This document shows positions 18,503-26,660 of a stretch of 64,000 bases of DNA, in pieces; position 1 is the first letter of the stretch, and every line of letters begins with the position of its first letter. This DNA comes from YA12-FULL-51-18 sp041665305 (GTDB taxonomy: Bacteria > Elusimicrobiota > Elusimicrobia > Elusimicrobiales > UBA9959), in the NCBI GenBank assembly GCA_041665305.1, contig JBAYJD010000004.1, positions 31,275 to 95,274 of the forward strand. Direction: 5' to 3'. The notes below the pieces were generated by a model. That model was not told the origin of the DNA, made no database searches, and saw only the letters and a program-made list of their open reading frames with translations. The translations under genes were made by a program, and so were the position numbers.

Positions 18503-19279
18503 CTAAAACTCTAAAGACTTGATATAGGCCTCAAACATCCTGACTTTGTTACTGTCTCCACTGTTGACAAGAAAGGGTTCAAGGTCTCCCGCCAGCTCAT
18601 TAAGATTTAATTCGGAAGTTCTGGCCAGAAGCCGTTCTTTTAGGCCGCGCCCGTCGGGAATGCCTGTTTTGTCGCGAAGATATCGGTAATTCGGTTTAGT
18701 TTGAGGCATGAGGAACGCGATATCATAAAAATCCCTTCCTTTGGCGCGGGGACGGTTTAACGCCGCGTAAATCTTCTGCGATAAAAGAAGATCGATCGGG
18801 GAGGCATAGATCTGGGTAAACACATCGAATTTATTAAGGATCTTCAGGTCCCTCGCGTAATCAAACGCATGAGGAACGGTATCCATTTGTATCAGGATCT
18901 TTTCGTCACGCAGGCCGGAAATATCGTTATCGAACAATACTCCGGGGAACCTGATATAGGACCGGTACGCCCCCTTAAAGACATTCTTTATTTCCACCGC
19001 ATAGCCTTGCAGTTCCAGACCGCGTTTGACCGCCCCGGCAAGATCCGCGAACGCCCGCTCTGTAAGACCGAAATTATCAAAATCCAGGTCTTCTGAAAAC
19101 CGATTGTTGCCGTAAACTATACGCAAAGCCGTTCCGCCAAGAAAAGCCAGGCCGCGGCCGGTCTCAGTATTAAACACTATTTCAAGTATCTTGCATTGTA
19201 GGTATTCCCGCAGGATATTACGTTTAAAAGGCCGTTCCCTGGGCGGATAATACTTTTCAATGTTCACAAGACTAAGCAT
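18503..19279 (-). CDS. abiEii: AbiEii-type nucleotidyltransferase toxin
   Basis: A 258-residue protein of the AbiEii/DUF1814 family, the toxin of type IV-like AbiE toxin-antitoxin systems. The nucleotidyltransferase motif is seen as LGGTALRI (residues 47-54) and SEDLDFDNF (62-70). A second family motif follows in LLSQKIYAALNRPRAKGRDFYD. Characterised members bind GTP, or modify tRNA in related MenT toxins, and stop growth, giving phage abortive infection. It lies 3 bp after abiEi on the same strand. The pair interrupts the polysaccharide operon between direct repeats. Confidence 0.9.
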   Translation of the reverse strand: MLSLVNIEKYYPPRERPFKRNILREYLQCKILEIVFNTETGRGLAFLGGTALRIVYGNNRFSEDLDFDNFGLTERAFADLAGAVKRGLELQGYAVEIKNVFKGAYRSYIRFPGVLFDNDISGLRDEKILIQMDTVPHAFDYARDLKILNKFDVFTQIYASPIDLLLSQKIYAALNRPRAKGRDFYDIAFLMPQTKPNYRYLRDKTGIPDGRGLKERLLARTSELNLNELAGDLEPFLVNSGDSNKVRMFEAYIKSLEF

Positions 19280-19282
19280 GGT

Positions 19283-19903
19283 TTATAGATCCAGGAACCG
19301 GCCGACTCTGGACGACAAGGCTCGCACGCCGAAAGCGTCAAGATATTTATTAAGCCTGCTCGTATCGGCTTTAGCTTTAAACTCGGCGGAATTAAATCGT
19401 AAACTTTCAAAATCCACGGCATCTTTTATGCGCGGATTAAGATATAAAAAATCAAGCAGGGCCTTTTCAATTTCAGCCACCAGCACCCGGCGGCCATTTT
19501 TCTCTCTGAGTTCATATCCGAACATCAGCGAAGGCTTGAGCTGCTTATAGGTAAAAACGCCTATGTTTGTTTTAAACTGATTTGTTTTTTGCGAAGTCAC
19601 CGAAGTTATGGCATAAACGGCTTCCGGAATAAGCCCATACAGAGAAAGCGCCATCTCAAGAGAAATATATGACGGCTTATAGATAGTATTGGCGATCAGA
19701 AACAACTCATGTTCATCTAAACCGGCATCAGAAAAAATATAGTAGCCTCTCCTGACCTTATTTATATAACCTTTTGCCATCCATTCGTTTATGCGCCTGA
19801 AATCAAAATCTGGCGCAATTTTTCTAACATCGGCCAGACCAAAAACATCGAAGCCTTTTAATTTTTCTTTGAAATTTAAAAATTTCATATCATATAATTC
19901 CAT
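19283..19903 (-). CDS. abiEi: AbiEi-type antitoxin and transcriptional repressor
   Basis: A 206-residue protein. The N-terminal 65 residues look like a winged helix (FGLADVRKIA, INEWMAKGYINKVRRGYYIF), followed by the conserved IANTIYKPSYISLEMALSLYGLIPEAVYAITSVT region, split here, of AbiEi antitoxins, and EKALLDFLYLNP. AbiEi proteins neutralise AbiEii and repress their own promoter by binding inverted repeats. A long perfect inverted repeat overlaps this start codon (19892-19937). The ATG at 19903 has no Shine-Dalgarno; an ATG at 19888 (MKFLNFKEK) is an alternative. The region is AT-rich compared with its neighbours, which fits recent acquisition. Confidence 0.88.
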   Translation of the reverse strand: MELYDMKFLNFKEKLKGFDVFGLADVRKIAPDFDFRRINEWMAKGYINKVRRGYYIFSDAGLDEHELFLIANTIYKPSYISLEMALSLYGLIPEAVYAITSVTSQKTNQFKTNIGVFTYKQLKPSLMFGYELREKNGRRVLVAEIEKALLDFLYLNPRIKDAVDFESLRFNSAEFKAKADTSRLNKYLDAFGVRALSSRVGRFLDL

Positions 19904-19937
19904 AACATGTGTTTTTTAACATGTTATGGAATTATAT
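19892..19937 (-). promoter_or_regulatory. Perfect 19-bp inverted repeat over the abiE promoter and start codon
   Basis: Positions 19892-19910 and 19919-19937 are exact reverse complements separated by 8 bases. On the minus strand the upstream arm contains TGATATAAT, an extended -10 element (TATAAT at 19936-19931), and the downstream arm covers the abiEi ATG (19903-19901). Transcription would begin near 19924. A repressor bound here would block both RNA polymerase and translation start. AbiEi autorepression through inverted repeats is known for the family; binding here is inferred. Confidence 0.7.
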
Positions 19938-20001
19938 CATAATTAAGCCTACACTCAGAATTTTCCAGCTCAATATATTTCGGGCGTACCGTTATACCAT
20001 A

Positions 20002-20032
20002 CTCAATATTTCCGCAGGCAGCTTTTGAGCAT
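20002..20032. repeat. 31-bp direct repeat, copy 2 (3' end of ColD-like gene)
   Basis: Identical over 31 bases to 18439-18469. This copy provides the last nine codons and the stop of the ColD-like gene, so the gene remains intact next to the inserted AbiE pair. Confidence 0.85.
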
Positions 20033-21178
20033 GTCCAGGTCGGCTTCGGTAAGCTCCGGGTAATTGCCGAAGTAAAAGCCGCATTCGTGCAGGAACTGGC
20101 CGCCTTTAAGCTGCCAGTCGCCTTTAACATACTTGGCGAAAAAGGGCTGATGCTGCATATTGCCCGCTATAACAGGACGGATTTCCACACCGTCACCGGA
20201 GAACTGCTCGATGTATTTGGCGCGCAGTTCCCTGGTCTTGCAAAGCACCGGAAAAGCGAAATTGGAAACGAAGGAAAGATGTCCGTGCTTTATCGGCAGC
20301 AAGTCCGGATTATTATTGACCTCTTCTTCAAGCGCCAGATAATTTTTCTGACGGACCTGACAATTTTCATCCAGGTATTTAAGCTGGGTTAAACCCAAAA
20401 ATCCTGTGATCTCGGTAGGCCGCAGATTAAAGCCGAGGTCATAAAAAGTATATTTGGCCTCAAATTCGCTCTTTACGCCGTATTTTTCCCGCAGGCGGCG
20501 CTGGGCCGAGAAGTTAAGGTTGCGGTCCCAACCGTTGGCGCGGGTTATACGCAGCATTTCGTCCAGCTCGTCGTCATCAGCGCAGGCGCAGCCGCCTTCT
20601 ATGGTGGACATATGATGAGCCACAAAAAAAGAAAAAGTGGAGGCCAGGCCGAAATTACCGGTTTTCCCCCCTGGCAGGACCGTGCCGAGGGATTCGCAAT
20701 TATCCTCTATGAGCAGGACGCCGTTTTTTTTGCAAAGTTCGCGGATCTCACCCAGGTCACCGGCGAACCCCAGCGCGTTGGTGATAAAAAAAGCGTTCAA
20801 TTTTACCTTTTTAAGGGTTTCGGAAAGGTTGGCGGCCATGCAGTTAAGCGTCTGAGCCTCGCAGTCCACCGGCACGGCTTTCATGCCAAGCTGAAGGATG
20901 GGCATAACATTGGTGGACCAGGTAAGGGCTGAAAAGCCCACGGTATCGCCGTCTTTAAGACGGCCCAGATTCTTAAGGGCCTGGAGCAGGGCCAGGTTGG
21001 CGCTGCCGCCGCTGTTAAAAAGGATGCAATGCCGCCGCCCCTGCGCCTTGGCGAAAGCCTTCTCGAACTCCCGGCATTTTTCGCCCATGCTAAGGATTTT
21101 GGCCTTAAGTATAAAATCCACCAGTTCTTTTTTGGTTTCATACTCGTTCAGGAATGTGTTCTTCATTAACGGGATCAT
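20003..21178 (-). CDS. DegT/DnrJ-family PLP enzyme of the 3-dehydratase (ColD-like) type
   Basis: A 391-residue sugar aminotransferase-fold enzyme. NSGGSANLALLQAL and LLIEDNCESLG are the fold-type I cofactor motifs. At the position of the Schiff-base lysine the motif reads FFVAHHMSTIEGG with His188-His189 and no Lys. Loss of this lysine to His marks the sugar 3-dehydratases (ColD for colitose; RfbH/DdhC for CDP sugars), which use pyridoxamine phosphate to remove the 3-hydroxyl. With GMD and the adjacent Fcl/ColC-like enzyme the likely product is a GDP-3,6-dideoxy sugar such as colitose. Its 3' end is one of the AbiE-flanking repeats. Specificity is inferred. Confidence 0.85.
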   Translation of the reverse strand: MIPLMKNTFLNEYETKKELVDFILKAKILSMGEKCREFEKAFAKAQGRRHCILFNSGGSANLALLQALKNLGRLKDGDTVGFSALTWSTNVMPILQLGMKAVPVDCEAQTLNCMAANLSETLKKVKLNAFFITNALGFAGDLGEIRELCKKNGVLLIEDNCESLGTVLPGGKTGNFGLASTFSFFVAHHMSTIEGGCACADDDELDEMLRITRANGWDRNLNFSAQRRLREKYGVKSEFEAKYTFYDLGFNLRPTEITGFLGLTQLKYLDENCQVRQKNYLALEEEVNNNPDLLPIKHGHLSFVSNFAFPVLCKTRELRAKYIEQFSGDGVEIRPVIAGNMQHQPFFAKYVKGDWQLKGGQFLHECGFYFGNYPELTEADLDMLKSCLRKY

Positions 21179-21228
21179 AAGTATTTTCCTTCGGGAAAGC
21201 CGCTTGCTTTACGCAGAAATTGCTTTCT

Positions 21229-21260
21229 TCCAACCTTCCAAACCTCTAACCTTCTAACCC
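21229..21260. repeat. Octamer array, four units (between the fcl-like and ColD-like genes)
   Basis: Four consecutive 8-base units, TCCAACCT, TCCAAACC, TCTAACCT and TCTAACCC, fill exactly 32 bases and abut the stop codon of the Fcl-like gene (21261-21263). The same octamer family occurs as four units at 28582-28613, 32031-32062 and 32608-32639. Confidence 0.8.
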
Positions 21261-22193
21261 TCACCGTTTCCCCTGACCTTCCAGTCCTTTAAAAAACTCA
21301 TAAGCCTTGGCTATTCCGTCCTTCAGCGATGTGGACGGCGCCCAGCCCCAGGCGGCCTGACGGGCGGTGTCTACCAGCTTTTGTTTCATGCCCGCCGGCT
21401 TGGACAGGTCGTGGGTGAACGCGCCTGTATAACCGACTACTTCGGCCACGGTCTGATAATAGTCGTTGACTGAATGATCGAGCCCCAGTCCGGCATTCAT
21501 CAGGTCCGGCAGGGTGTCGAAATCGGTTATGGCTTTATGGATGCAGCCGGCGATATCACCGGCGTACATAAATTCCCTGCGGGTCAGGCCGTCTCCCCAG
21601 ATCTCTACCGACTTGCCCCCATTCAGCTTTGCCAGATGCAGTTTACGGATGACAGCCGGGATCATGTGGGAGTGCTCGGGGGAGAACTTATCCCAGCGGC
21701 CATAAAGGTTGCACGGAATAAGGGTTTTATAGCGGAACTCCGGGATTTCTTTTGAAATATAGGCGCACAGCCTGGAAACCACGACCTTTGCCAATGCGTA
21801 GCCTTCATTGGTAGGCTCAAGTTCGCCCTGTAGAACCATTTCCTCTTTAAGAGGATTGGGGGCGTTGCGCGGATACATGCAGGAACTGCCCAGATTTATA
21901 AACTTTATAACGCCGCAGTTGCGGGCGGCCCAAACGGTATTGCGGCCCATATCCATATTTTCAAGCAGGAAAGCCACAGGGTTGGCCATATTGGCCTGTA
22001 TGCCGCCGACGCGGCCCGCGGCGTGGATAATGATGTCCGGCTTAATTTTTGCCATGTAGGCCCTGACAGCTTCGTAATCAAAAAGATCAAGCTCCGGGAG
22101 ATCCGGCGCAAAAAACTCATGTTTCGAAGCGGCGGGATGTTCAAGGATATTGCGCCCGACCATCCCCGAACCGCCCGTCAGCATAACTTTCAT
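21261..22193 (-). CDS. fcl: GDP-L-fucose synthase / GDP-L-colitose synthase-like SDR
   Basis: A 310-residue SDR. KVMLTGGSGMVGRNIL is the NADP loop, followed by AAGRVGGIQANMANP, SSCMYPRNAPNPLKEE and PTNEGYALAK (catalytic Ser, Tyr and Lys), all typical of GDP-L-fucose synthase. Colitose ColC is a close homologue that performs the same 5-epimerisation and 4-reduction on the dideoxy substrate. Because the next gene is a ColD-like dehydratase, either GDP-fucose or GDP-colitose is possible. The ATG at 22193 with GAGGGTGAT upstream is chosen over an upstream in-frame start. The stop codon touches an octamer array. Confidence 0.85.
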   Translation of the reverse strand: MKVMLTGGSGMVGRNILEHPAASKHEFFAPDLPELDLFDYEAVRAYMAKIKPDIIIHAAGRVGGIQANMANPVAFLLENMDMGRNTVWAARNCGVIKFINLGSSCMYPRNAPNPLKEEMVLQGELEPTNEGYALAKVVVSRLCAYISKEIPEFRYKTLIPCNLYGRWDKFSPEHSHMIPAVIRKLHLAKLNGGKSVEIWGDGLTRREFMYAGDIAGCIHKAITDFDTLPDLMNAGLGLDHSVNDYYQTVAEVVGYTGAFTHDLSKPAGMKQKLVDTARQAAWGWAPSTSLKDGIAKAYEFFKGLEGQGKR

Positions 22194-22197
22194 AAGA

Positions 22198-23307
22198 TCA
22201 CCCTCTAATACCGTGGTCACCGGCCTGGCGTCGATCGCGGTAACTTTGTTTAAACTCCGCCAGCGCGGAACAAACTTCTCCCTCTTCGAGGTCGTTAACT
22301 CTTAACATTTCAAGATCATCATTAACCATGACCAAAGCCAGCTGCGCGCCGGTCCGTTTTTTGTCCCGCCCCATAGCGGAGATCATCTCGGCCTCTTCCA
22401 GACGAACCTGCCCAAAATCAAATTTTAAGATCGGCAGCAGAAGCTGCGCTATGAATTTTTCGGTTTTAACGGACAAGAGCCCCCGTTGCCGCGCAACGAT
22501 GTCAGCCAGCAGGATGCCTGCCGCGACCGCGACCCCGTGAGGGACAAGAAAATCGCCGGCGGACTCTATCGCGTGCCCGAAACAATGGCCGAAGTTAAGC
22601 ATGTTCCTGCGCCCTGAATCGAATTCATCGTCCTCTATATAATCCTTCTTGATCTCAAGAGCCGCCTTGAGAAACCGTTCCAGAGAACCGGGATCCCTCC
22701 CTGCCAGTTTGCCGGAGGTGTTGGAGAAATCTTCGGCACGCCGCTTCCCGCCTATTATGCACAATTTGGCGATCTCTCCCAAGCCGCTCAGATAATCTTC
22801 GTCTTTCAGGGTTGAAATAAACCTCGAAGAAATAAACACCTCGGAGGGCGGATAAAAAGTGCCTATAAGGTTCTTATAGCCTCTATAATTAAGGGAGGTC
22901 TTTCCCCCTATACAGCTGTCGGCCTGGGCCAGCAGCGTAGTGGGGACGAACGTCCATTTGATCCCCCTGTAAAGGGTAGAGGCGGCAAAACCCGTAATAT
23001 CCTGCGTTATTCCCCCGCCGATGGAAACAAGACGCATATTCTTTTTAGTGGCAAGTCCGGCTAGGCGATCATACAGCATCTGCACGGAGTTCAGCGTCTT
23101 AACCTCTTCGCTGACGGGGAGGATGATGTTCGGAAAGGCCTCCAAAAGCTTTAGCGCGGAATTTTTGTGCAAGCGCCAGACATTTTCATCGATCACGAAC
23201 ACACAACAGGGGTCTGCGGCCAGACGGGGTAGATATGCTTCCGTCTCCCCGAAAAAAACGCCGTAGTCCCTCAGCCTGGAGCCGACGATAAAATTATCTA
23301 AAGGCAA
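22198..23307 (-). CDS. Dehydroquinate-synthase-like sugar-phosphate cyclase
   Basis: A 369-residue enzyme of the sugar-phosphate cyclase superfamily. NAD and substrate motifs are recognisable: SIGGGITQDITGFAAST, VPTTLLAQADSCIGGKTSLN, YKNLIGTFYPP. Zinc ligands would be Glu in GLGEIAKL and His in NFGHCFGHAIES and LVPHGVAV. The usual AroB sequence GGGVVGDLAGF is altered to GGGITQDITGF, as in cyclases that act on other sugars. In this context it is more likely to form or modify a carbocyclic or oxidised sugar than to serve the shikimate pathway. It overlaps the upstream SDR by 10 bp and its TGA lies just ahead of the fcl-like ATG. Function beyond the family is unknown. Confidence 0.78.
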   Translation of the reverse strand: MPLDNFIVGSRLRDYGVFFGETEAYLPRLAADPCCVFVIDENVWRLHKNSALKLLEAFPNIILPVSEEVKTLNSVQMLYDRLAGLATKKNMRLVSIGGGITQDITGFAASTLYRGIKWTFVPTTLLAQADSCIGGKTSLNYRGYKNLIGTFYPPSEVFISSRFISTLKDEDYLSGLGEIAKLCIIGGKRRAEDFSNTSGKLAGRDPGSLERFLKAALEIKKDYIEDDEFDSGRRNMLNFGHCFGHAIESAGDFLVPHGVAVAAGILLADIVARQRGLLSVKTEKFIAQLLLPILKFDFGQVRLEEAEMISAMGRDKKRTGAQLALVMVNDDLEMLRVNDLEEGEVCSALAEFKQSYRDRRQAGDHGIRG

Positions 23308-23966
23308 GTATAGCCCCCATCGGCGACAATTGTCTGCCCCGTAATATAGGTGTTTTGGGCTGAAGCCAAAAAGGATACGATCTCGGCTATTTCCGGAGGC
23401 TCAGCCAGGCGTTTTACGGGTATAGCCTGTGAAATAACCCGGATAGCGTCTTCGGAATTATTTCTGCGCGTGAGTTCCGTGTTCACAAATCCTGGCGCCA
23501 CAGCGTTAACCAGAACCCCGTACTGGGCGCATTCGACAGCGGCCGCCCTGGTCATGCCGTTGACAGCCGCCTTGGCGGTGGAATAAACGAACCTGCGCGG
23601 TTTTGCCACGAGGCTCCAGACCGAACTGATATTTACGATCCTGCCGTATCCCCCGGAGCGCATTGAAGGGAGCACGCCGCGGATAAGCCGCATAGGAGCC
23701 GTAAGGTTCACCTGCATGATCGAGATCAAATCGTCATCCGAGTACTCCTCGGCGGAGCCGATAGGATTTATTCCGGCATTGTTTACCAGGATCTCGACAG
23801 GACCGGCGATACCGCGGAGATATTCGTCTATGGATCCGTTTGAAGACAGATCAAGTTCGGCGCGCGGAGGCGTAAGCAAAACCGCCCCTTTTTGCCTGAA
23901 GGCTTCCGCGATGGCCCTGCCGATCCCCTTTGAAGCGCCTGTGATAAGGGCCGTACGGCCTTTCAT
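23298..23966 (-). CDS. FabG-like short-chain dehydrogenase/reductase
   Basis: A 222-residue classical SDR: TGASKGIG cofactor loop, NNAGINPIG, IVNISSVWS (catalytic Ser) and YSTAK (Tyr and Lys), then VNAVAPGFVNTEL and an IVADGGYTCL C-terminus. It would reduce or oxidise a carbonyl or alcohol with NAD(P). It is slightly shorter than FabG. It overlaps both neighbours (aldolase by 4 bp, cyclase by 10 bp), so it is probably part of the same sugar pathway rather than of fatty-acid synthesis. Confidence 0.85.
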   Translation of the reverse strand: MKGRTALITGASKGIGRAIAEAFRQKGAVLLTPPRAELDLSSNGSIDEYLRGIAGPVEILVNNAGINPIGSAEEYSDDDLISIMQVNLTAPMRLIRGVLPSMRSGGYGRIVNISSVWSLVAKPRRFVYSTAKAAVNGMTRAAAVECAQYGVLVNAVAPGFVNTELTRRNNSEDAIRVISQAIPVKRLAEPPEIAEIVSFLASAQNTYITGQTIVADGGYTCL

Positions 23967-24778
23967 GTTATTTTCACTCCGGCCTCTTCAATAAGGCGTT
24001 TGTATCGTTTTTCAAGCATATTTATGCGTTGTTCGTCTTCAGCATATATCCCACCGTAAAAATTGCGTTTATTCATAAGCCACATCAACTCAAAACCCAC
24101 GGCTTTAAGGATGCCGCTGGGGGCGTCGTCTTTTAAGGATTCAGGGCACTTAAATATAACCTTGCGGGTTTCATACCGGTCCAGCAGCCCGTTGGGAAGT
24201 CTTTTAAAGAAAGGCAGGGAATCTTTTGAGACTCCGCCGCCCACCACGCACTCAAGGCCTTTTTCTTTGGCTTTGGTGAAAAGCTCTTTGGTGATCTCAA
24301 ATATCGCGTCGGAATTAATATCTTCCCGCGTCATTCCGAGAGAACCTGTCATATCAACACGCCCCAGCACAATACCGTCAAGTTCCGAGATCCCGTCTAT
24401 TTTCAGCATTTCATCAAAATTTTCGAAGCCCATCACCGTCTCTATATTCGCCAGCAAAGACACCTGCTGCATCTCATCTTTCGGAAATACCATTTTAGCG
24501 GCGCTCAGGTATTTCTTCAGCGCGTAAGGGGATTCTATCATGGGCGCCACTATTCTACAGGCCCCTATAGACCTGGCATCATACATGTCTTTCAGGGCTT
24601 CACAGCCGCCGACCTTGATAGTCAGTTCAAGACCGGCGCGGGTTACAACTTCCTTAAGGCGCAGCGCCTCCTCAAGACGGGTGCCTTCGGCCTCAAATTC
24701 GGCTTTGATGCCGGCTACATTATGATTCGCCTTCAGGTCCTGAAGCACTTCTACCATCTGCCTTTCCAGATTATTCAT
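23963..24778 (-). CDS. HpcH/HpaI-type (citrate lyase-like) aldolase
   Basis: A 271-residue TIM-barrel protein of the HpcH/HpaI aldolase family. The metal ligands are probably Glu in APMIESPYALKKY and Asp in GRVDMTGSLG; IKAEFEAEGTRLEEA and VVGGGVSKDSLPFF complete the barrel pattern. Family members join or split pyruvate-type units and aldehydes. I start at the ATG at 24778, preceded by GGGAG, instead of the longer frame. It lies between the TPP enzyme and an SDR, and may lengthen or trim the sugar carbon chain. Substrate unknown. Confidence 0.8.
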   Translation of the reverse strand: MNNLERQMVEVLQDLKANHNVAGIKAEFEAEGTRLEEALRLKEVVTRAGLELTIKVGGCEALKDMYDARSIGACRIVAPMIESPYALKKYLSAAKMVFPKDEMQQVSLLANIETVMGFENFDEMLKIDGISELDGIVLGRVDMTGSLGMTREDINSDAIFEITKELFTKAKEKGLECVVGGGVSKDSLPFFKRLPNGLLDRYETRKVIFKCPESLKDDAPSGILKAVGFELMWLMNKRNFYGGIYAEDEQRINMLEKRYKRLIEEAGVKIT

Positions 24779-24862
24779 AATACTCCCGCCTTTGTGATCG
24801 ATTCCGGCCTCCGGCCGCACTCACATCTTACAAAACATTAGAAATTCCTGCCGCAAAAATTT

Positions 24863-26653
24863 TTAATCAATAATGTTGCGCTGGAATTCTTCCCTGTCCA
24901 GAAAAGGCCACATATCCTCCAGCGGCTTGGAGACCATGCCGCCGTCGGGCTTCTTTTCCGATGATAGTTTGGGCATAAATTTATGATCCGCAGGCAATCT
25001 CACATCGCAAAGCGCCGGACCCTTTACCGCCAGGATCCGCGCAATTTTTTCGCTCATATCGGCGACGCAGTGGATGGTCTCGGTGTACAGGCCGAAAGCT
25101 CCGGCTACTTTGACAAAATCAGGAAATCCGACCCCCGATCCGGGATCGCAGGCTACATAACGGCTTTCAAAAAAATTTTCCTGGGTTTGTCTGATGGAAA
25201 CATAACCTTCGTTGTTCAGAACGAATATTTTCACCGGCAGCCTGTAATGCGCGATGGTGGCGAGTTCCTGTATATTCATCATAATGCTGCCGTCACCCGC
25301 CAGGCAAACCACTTCTTTTTTACCGCCGCCGATGCAGGCCCCTACCGCCGCCGGAAGATCGTATCCCATAGAGGCGCAGCCGGAATTCCAGAATATCCGT
25401 TGTCCTTTTTTAACTATCCCTGCCTGGAACAGGCAGACGCAGGCGGAGCCGTTGCCCGCCGCCACAGGGGTATCCGGCGCAAGCATGGCCGTAAGAGTTT
25501 CCATAAAATGGTATGGATTGACTTTGGTTTTAAGTTTTTTATACTCTTCAAGAACAACCGGGTACCTGACCGACCGCTCCCGGCACCAGGCCAGCCAGCC
25601 GGAGAAGTCCCCAAGCCCCTCAACCGGGATCTCCGATAGAAGACCGGCTATGAAATCCTTAACATCCGCAAGTACAGGCAAATCCGGTTTTACCGTGGGC
25701 TTGGCCAATTCGGACGGGTCGATATCCACGATTATTTTTTTAGCTTTTTTCGCGTAATTGTCCCAGTCATAACTTATCTGGCGGACATTGTTGCGGGAAC
25801 CCAGCGAAAGCACCAGATCGGCGTTCTGCAGTGAAAAGTTTCCGCCCCTGGTGCCTACGGTGCCTATCCTGCCGGCGTACCAGGGGCTGTCATTGGGCAC
25901 GAGGTCAAAACCGGCGAAGGTCGCCAGCACGGGTATTTTTAAATTATCAGCCAGTTTTTCAAACAACTCTCTGGCGCCCGCTAACGCTATACCATGTCCG
26001 GCGATCATCACCGGCCTTTTAGCCGATCTCAGCATTTCAACCGTTTTGCAAATCTGGGCCTTACAGCCGTCATCGGCCGGAACCGGTATTTCAGGTTCAT
26101 AGGGAACAAGTGCATCCTCGTCTATCAACGCCGCCTGGACATCCAGCGGTATATCTATCCACACAGGTCCCGGACGCCCGGTCATGGCCGTATGAACCGC
26201 CTTATCAAGCACATACTTTACCTGATACGGATCCGTCAGCATCTGGGAAAACTTTGTAACCGGCTTGACTATCTCGGCGATATTAATTTCCTGGTCGCCA
26301 AGCTGGCGCAGCCCGGTTTCAGGACAGAAGGCGGTCGTGGTCTTGAACTTCACCTGGCCGGAAATGTACAACGCCGGGATCGAATCCAGCCACTGGCCTA
26401 TAACGCCGGTTAAGGTATTGACGCCGCCCGGACCGGTGGTAACGATAGAAACTCCAAGTTTATCCGAGACGCGGGAATAGCCCTCCGCCCCTATAGCGGA
26501 AGCCTGCTCATGATGATTACAGATATATTCCAGCCCTTTGCACTTGCCCACGGAATCGTTGAGATGCATGGCCCCGCCGCCGGAGATCATAAACACATGC
26601 TTTACGCCGTGTTCCACAAGCCTTTTGGCCACATAATCGGATAGTTTTATCAT
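24863..26653 (-). CDS. YerE-like thiamine-diphosphate enzyme (acetolactate synthase family)
   Basis: A 596-residue TPP enzyme. The pyrimidine-binding glutamate is in CNHHEQASAIGAEGY, and the TPP motif begins AGDGSIMMNIQ and ends VLNNEGY about 28 residues later. PGPVWIDIPLDVQ and AGRIGTVGTRGG belong to the middle FAD/DHAP-type domain. It differs from IlvB by lacking typical quinone and regulatory features. YerE in Yersinia adds a two-carbon unit from pyruvate to CDP-4-keto-3,6-dideoxyglucose to make the branched sugar yersiniose. Here rfbF, rfbG and rfbH, which make that CDP substrate, are in the same locus. The ATG at 26653 is preferred over an upstream TTG. Confidence 0.85.
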   Translation of the reverse strand: MIKLSDYVAKRLVEHGVKHVFMISGGGAMHLNDSVGKCKGLEYICNHHEQASAIGAEGYSRVSDKLGVSIVTTGPGGVNTLTGVIGQWLDSIPALYISGQVKFKTTTAFCPETGLRQLGDQEINIAEIVKPVTKFSQMLTDPYQVKYVLDKAVHTAMTGRPGPVWIDIPLDVQAALIDEDALVPYEPEIPVPADDGCKAQICKTVEMLRSAKRPVMIAGHGIALAGARELFEKLADNLKIPVLATFAGFDLVPNDSPWYAGRIGTVGTRGGNFSLQNADLVLSLGSRNNVRQISYDWDNYAKKAKKIIVDIDPSELAKPTVKPDLPVLADVKDFIAGLLSEIPVEGLGDFSGWLAWCRERSVRYPVVLEEYKKLKTKVNPYHFMETLTAMLAPDTPVAAGNGSACVCLFQAGIVKKGQRIFWNSGCASMGYDLPAAVGACIGGGKKEVVCLAGDGSIMMNIQELATIAHYRLPVKIFVLNNEGYVSIRQTQENFFESRYVACDPGSGVGFPDFVKVAGAFGLYTETIHCVADMSEKIARILAVKGPALCDVRLPADHKFMPKLSSEKKPDGGMVSKPLEDMWPFLDREEFQRNIID

Positions 26654-26660
26654 GTATGGT

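Noticed and set aside
18439..20032. 31-bp repeats considered as an assembly duplication
   Set aside because: The sequences next to the two copies differ completely on both sides and contain intact genes, which a simple assembly error would not make; raw reads would still be needed to be certain.
22198..23307. Cyclase considered as housekeeping aroB
   Set aside because: The glycine-rich motif departs from AroB and the gene is embedded by overlap in a sugar cassette; kept as a family-level call only.
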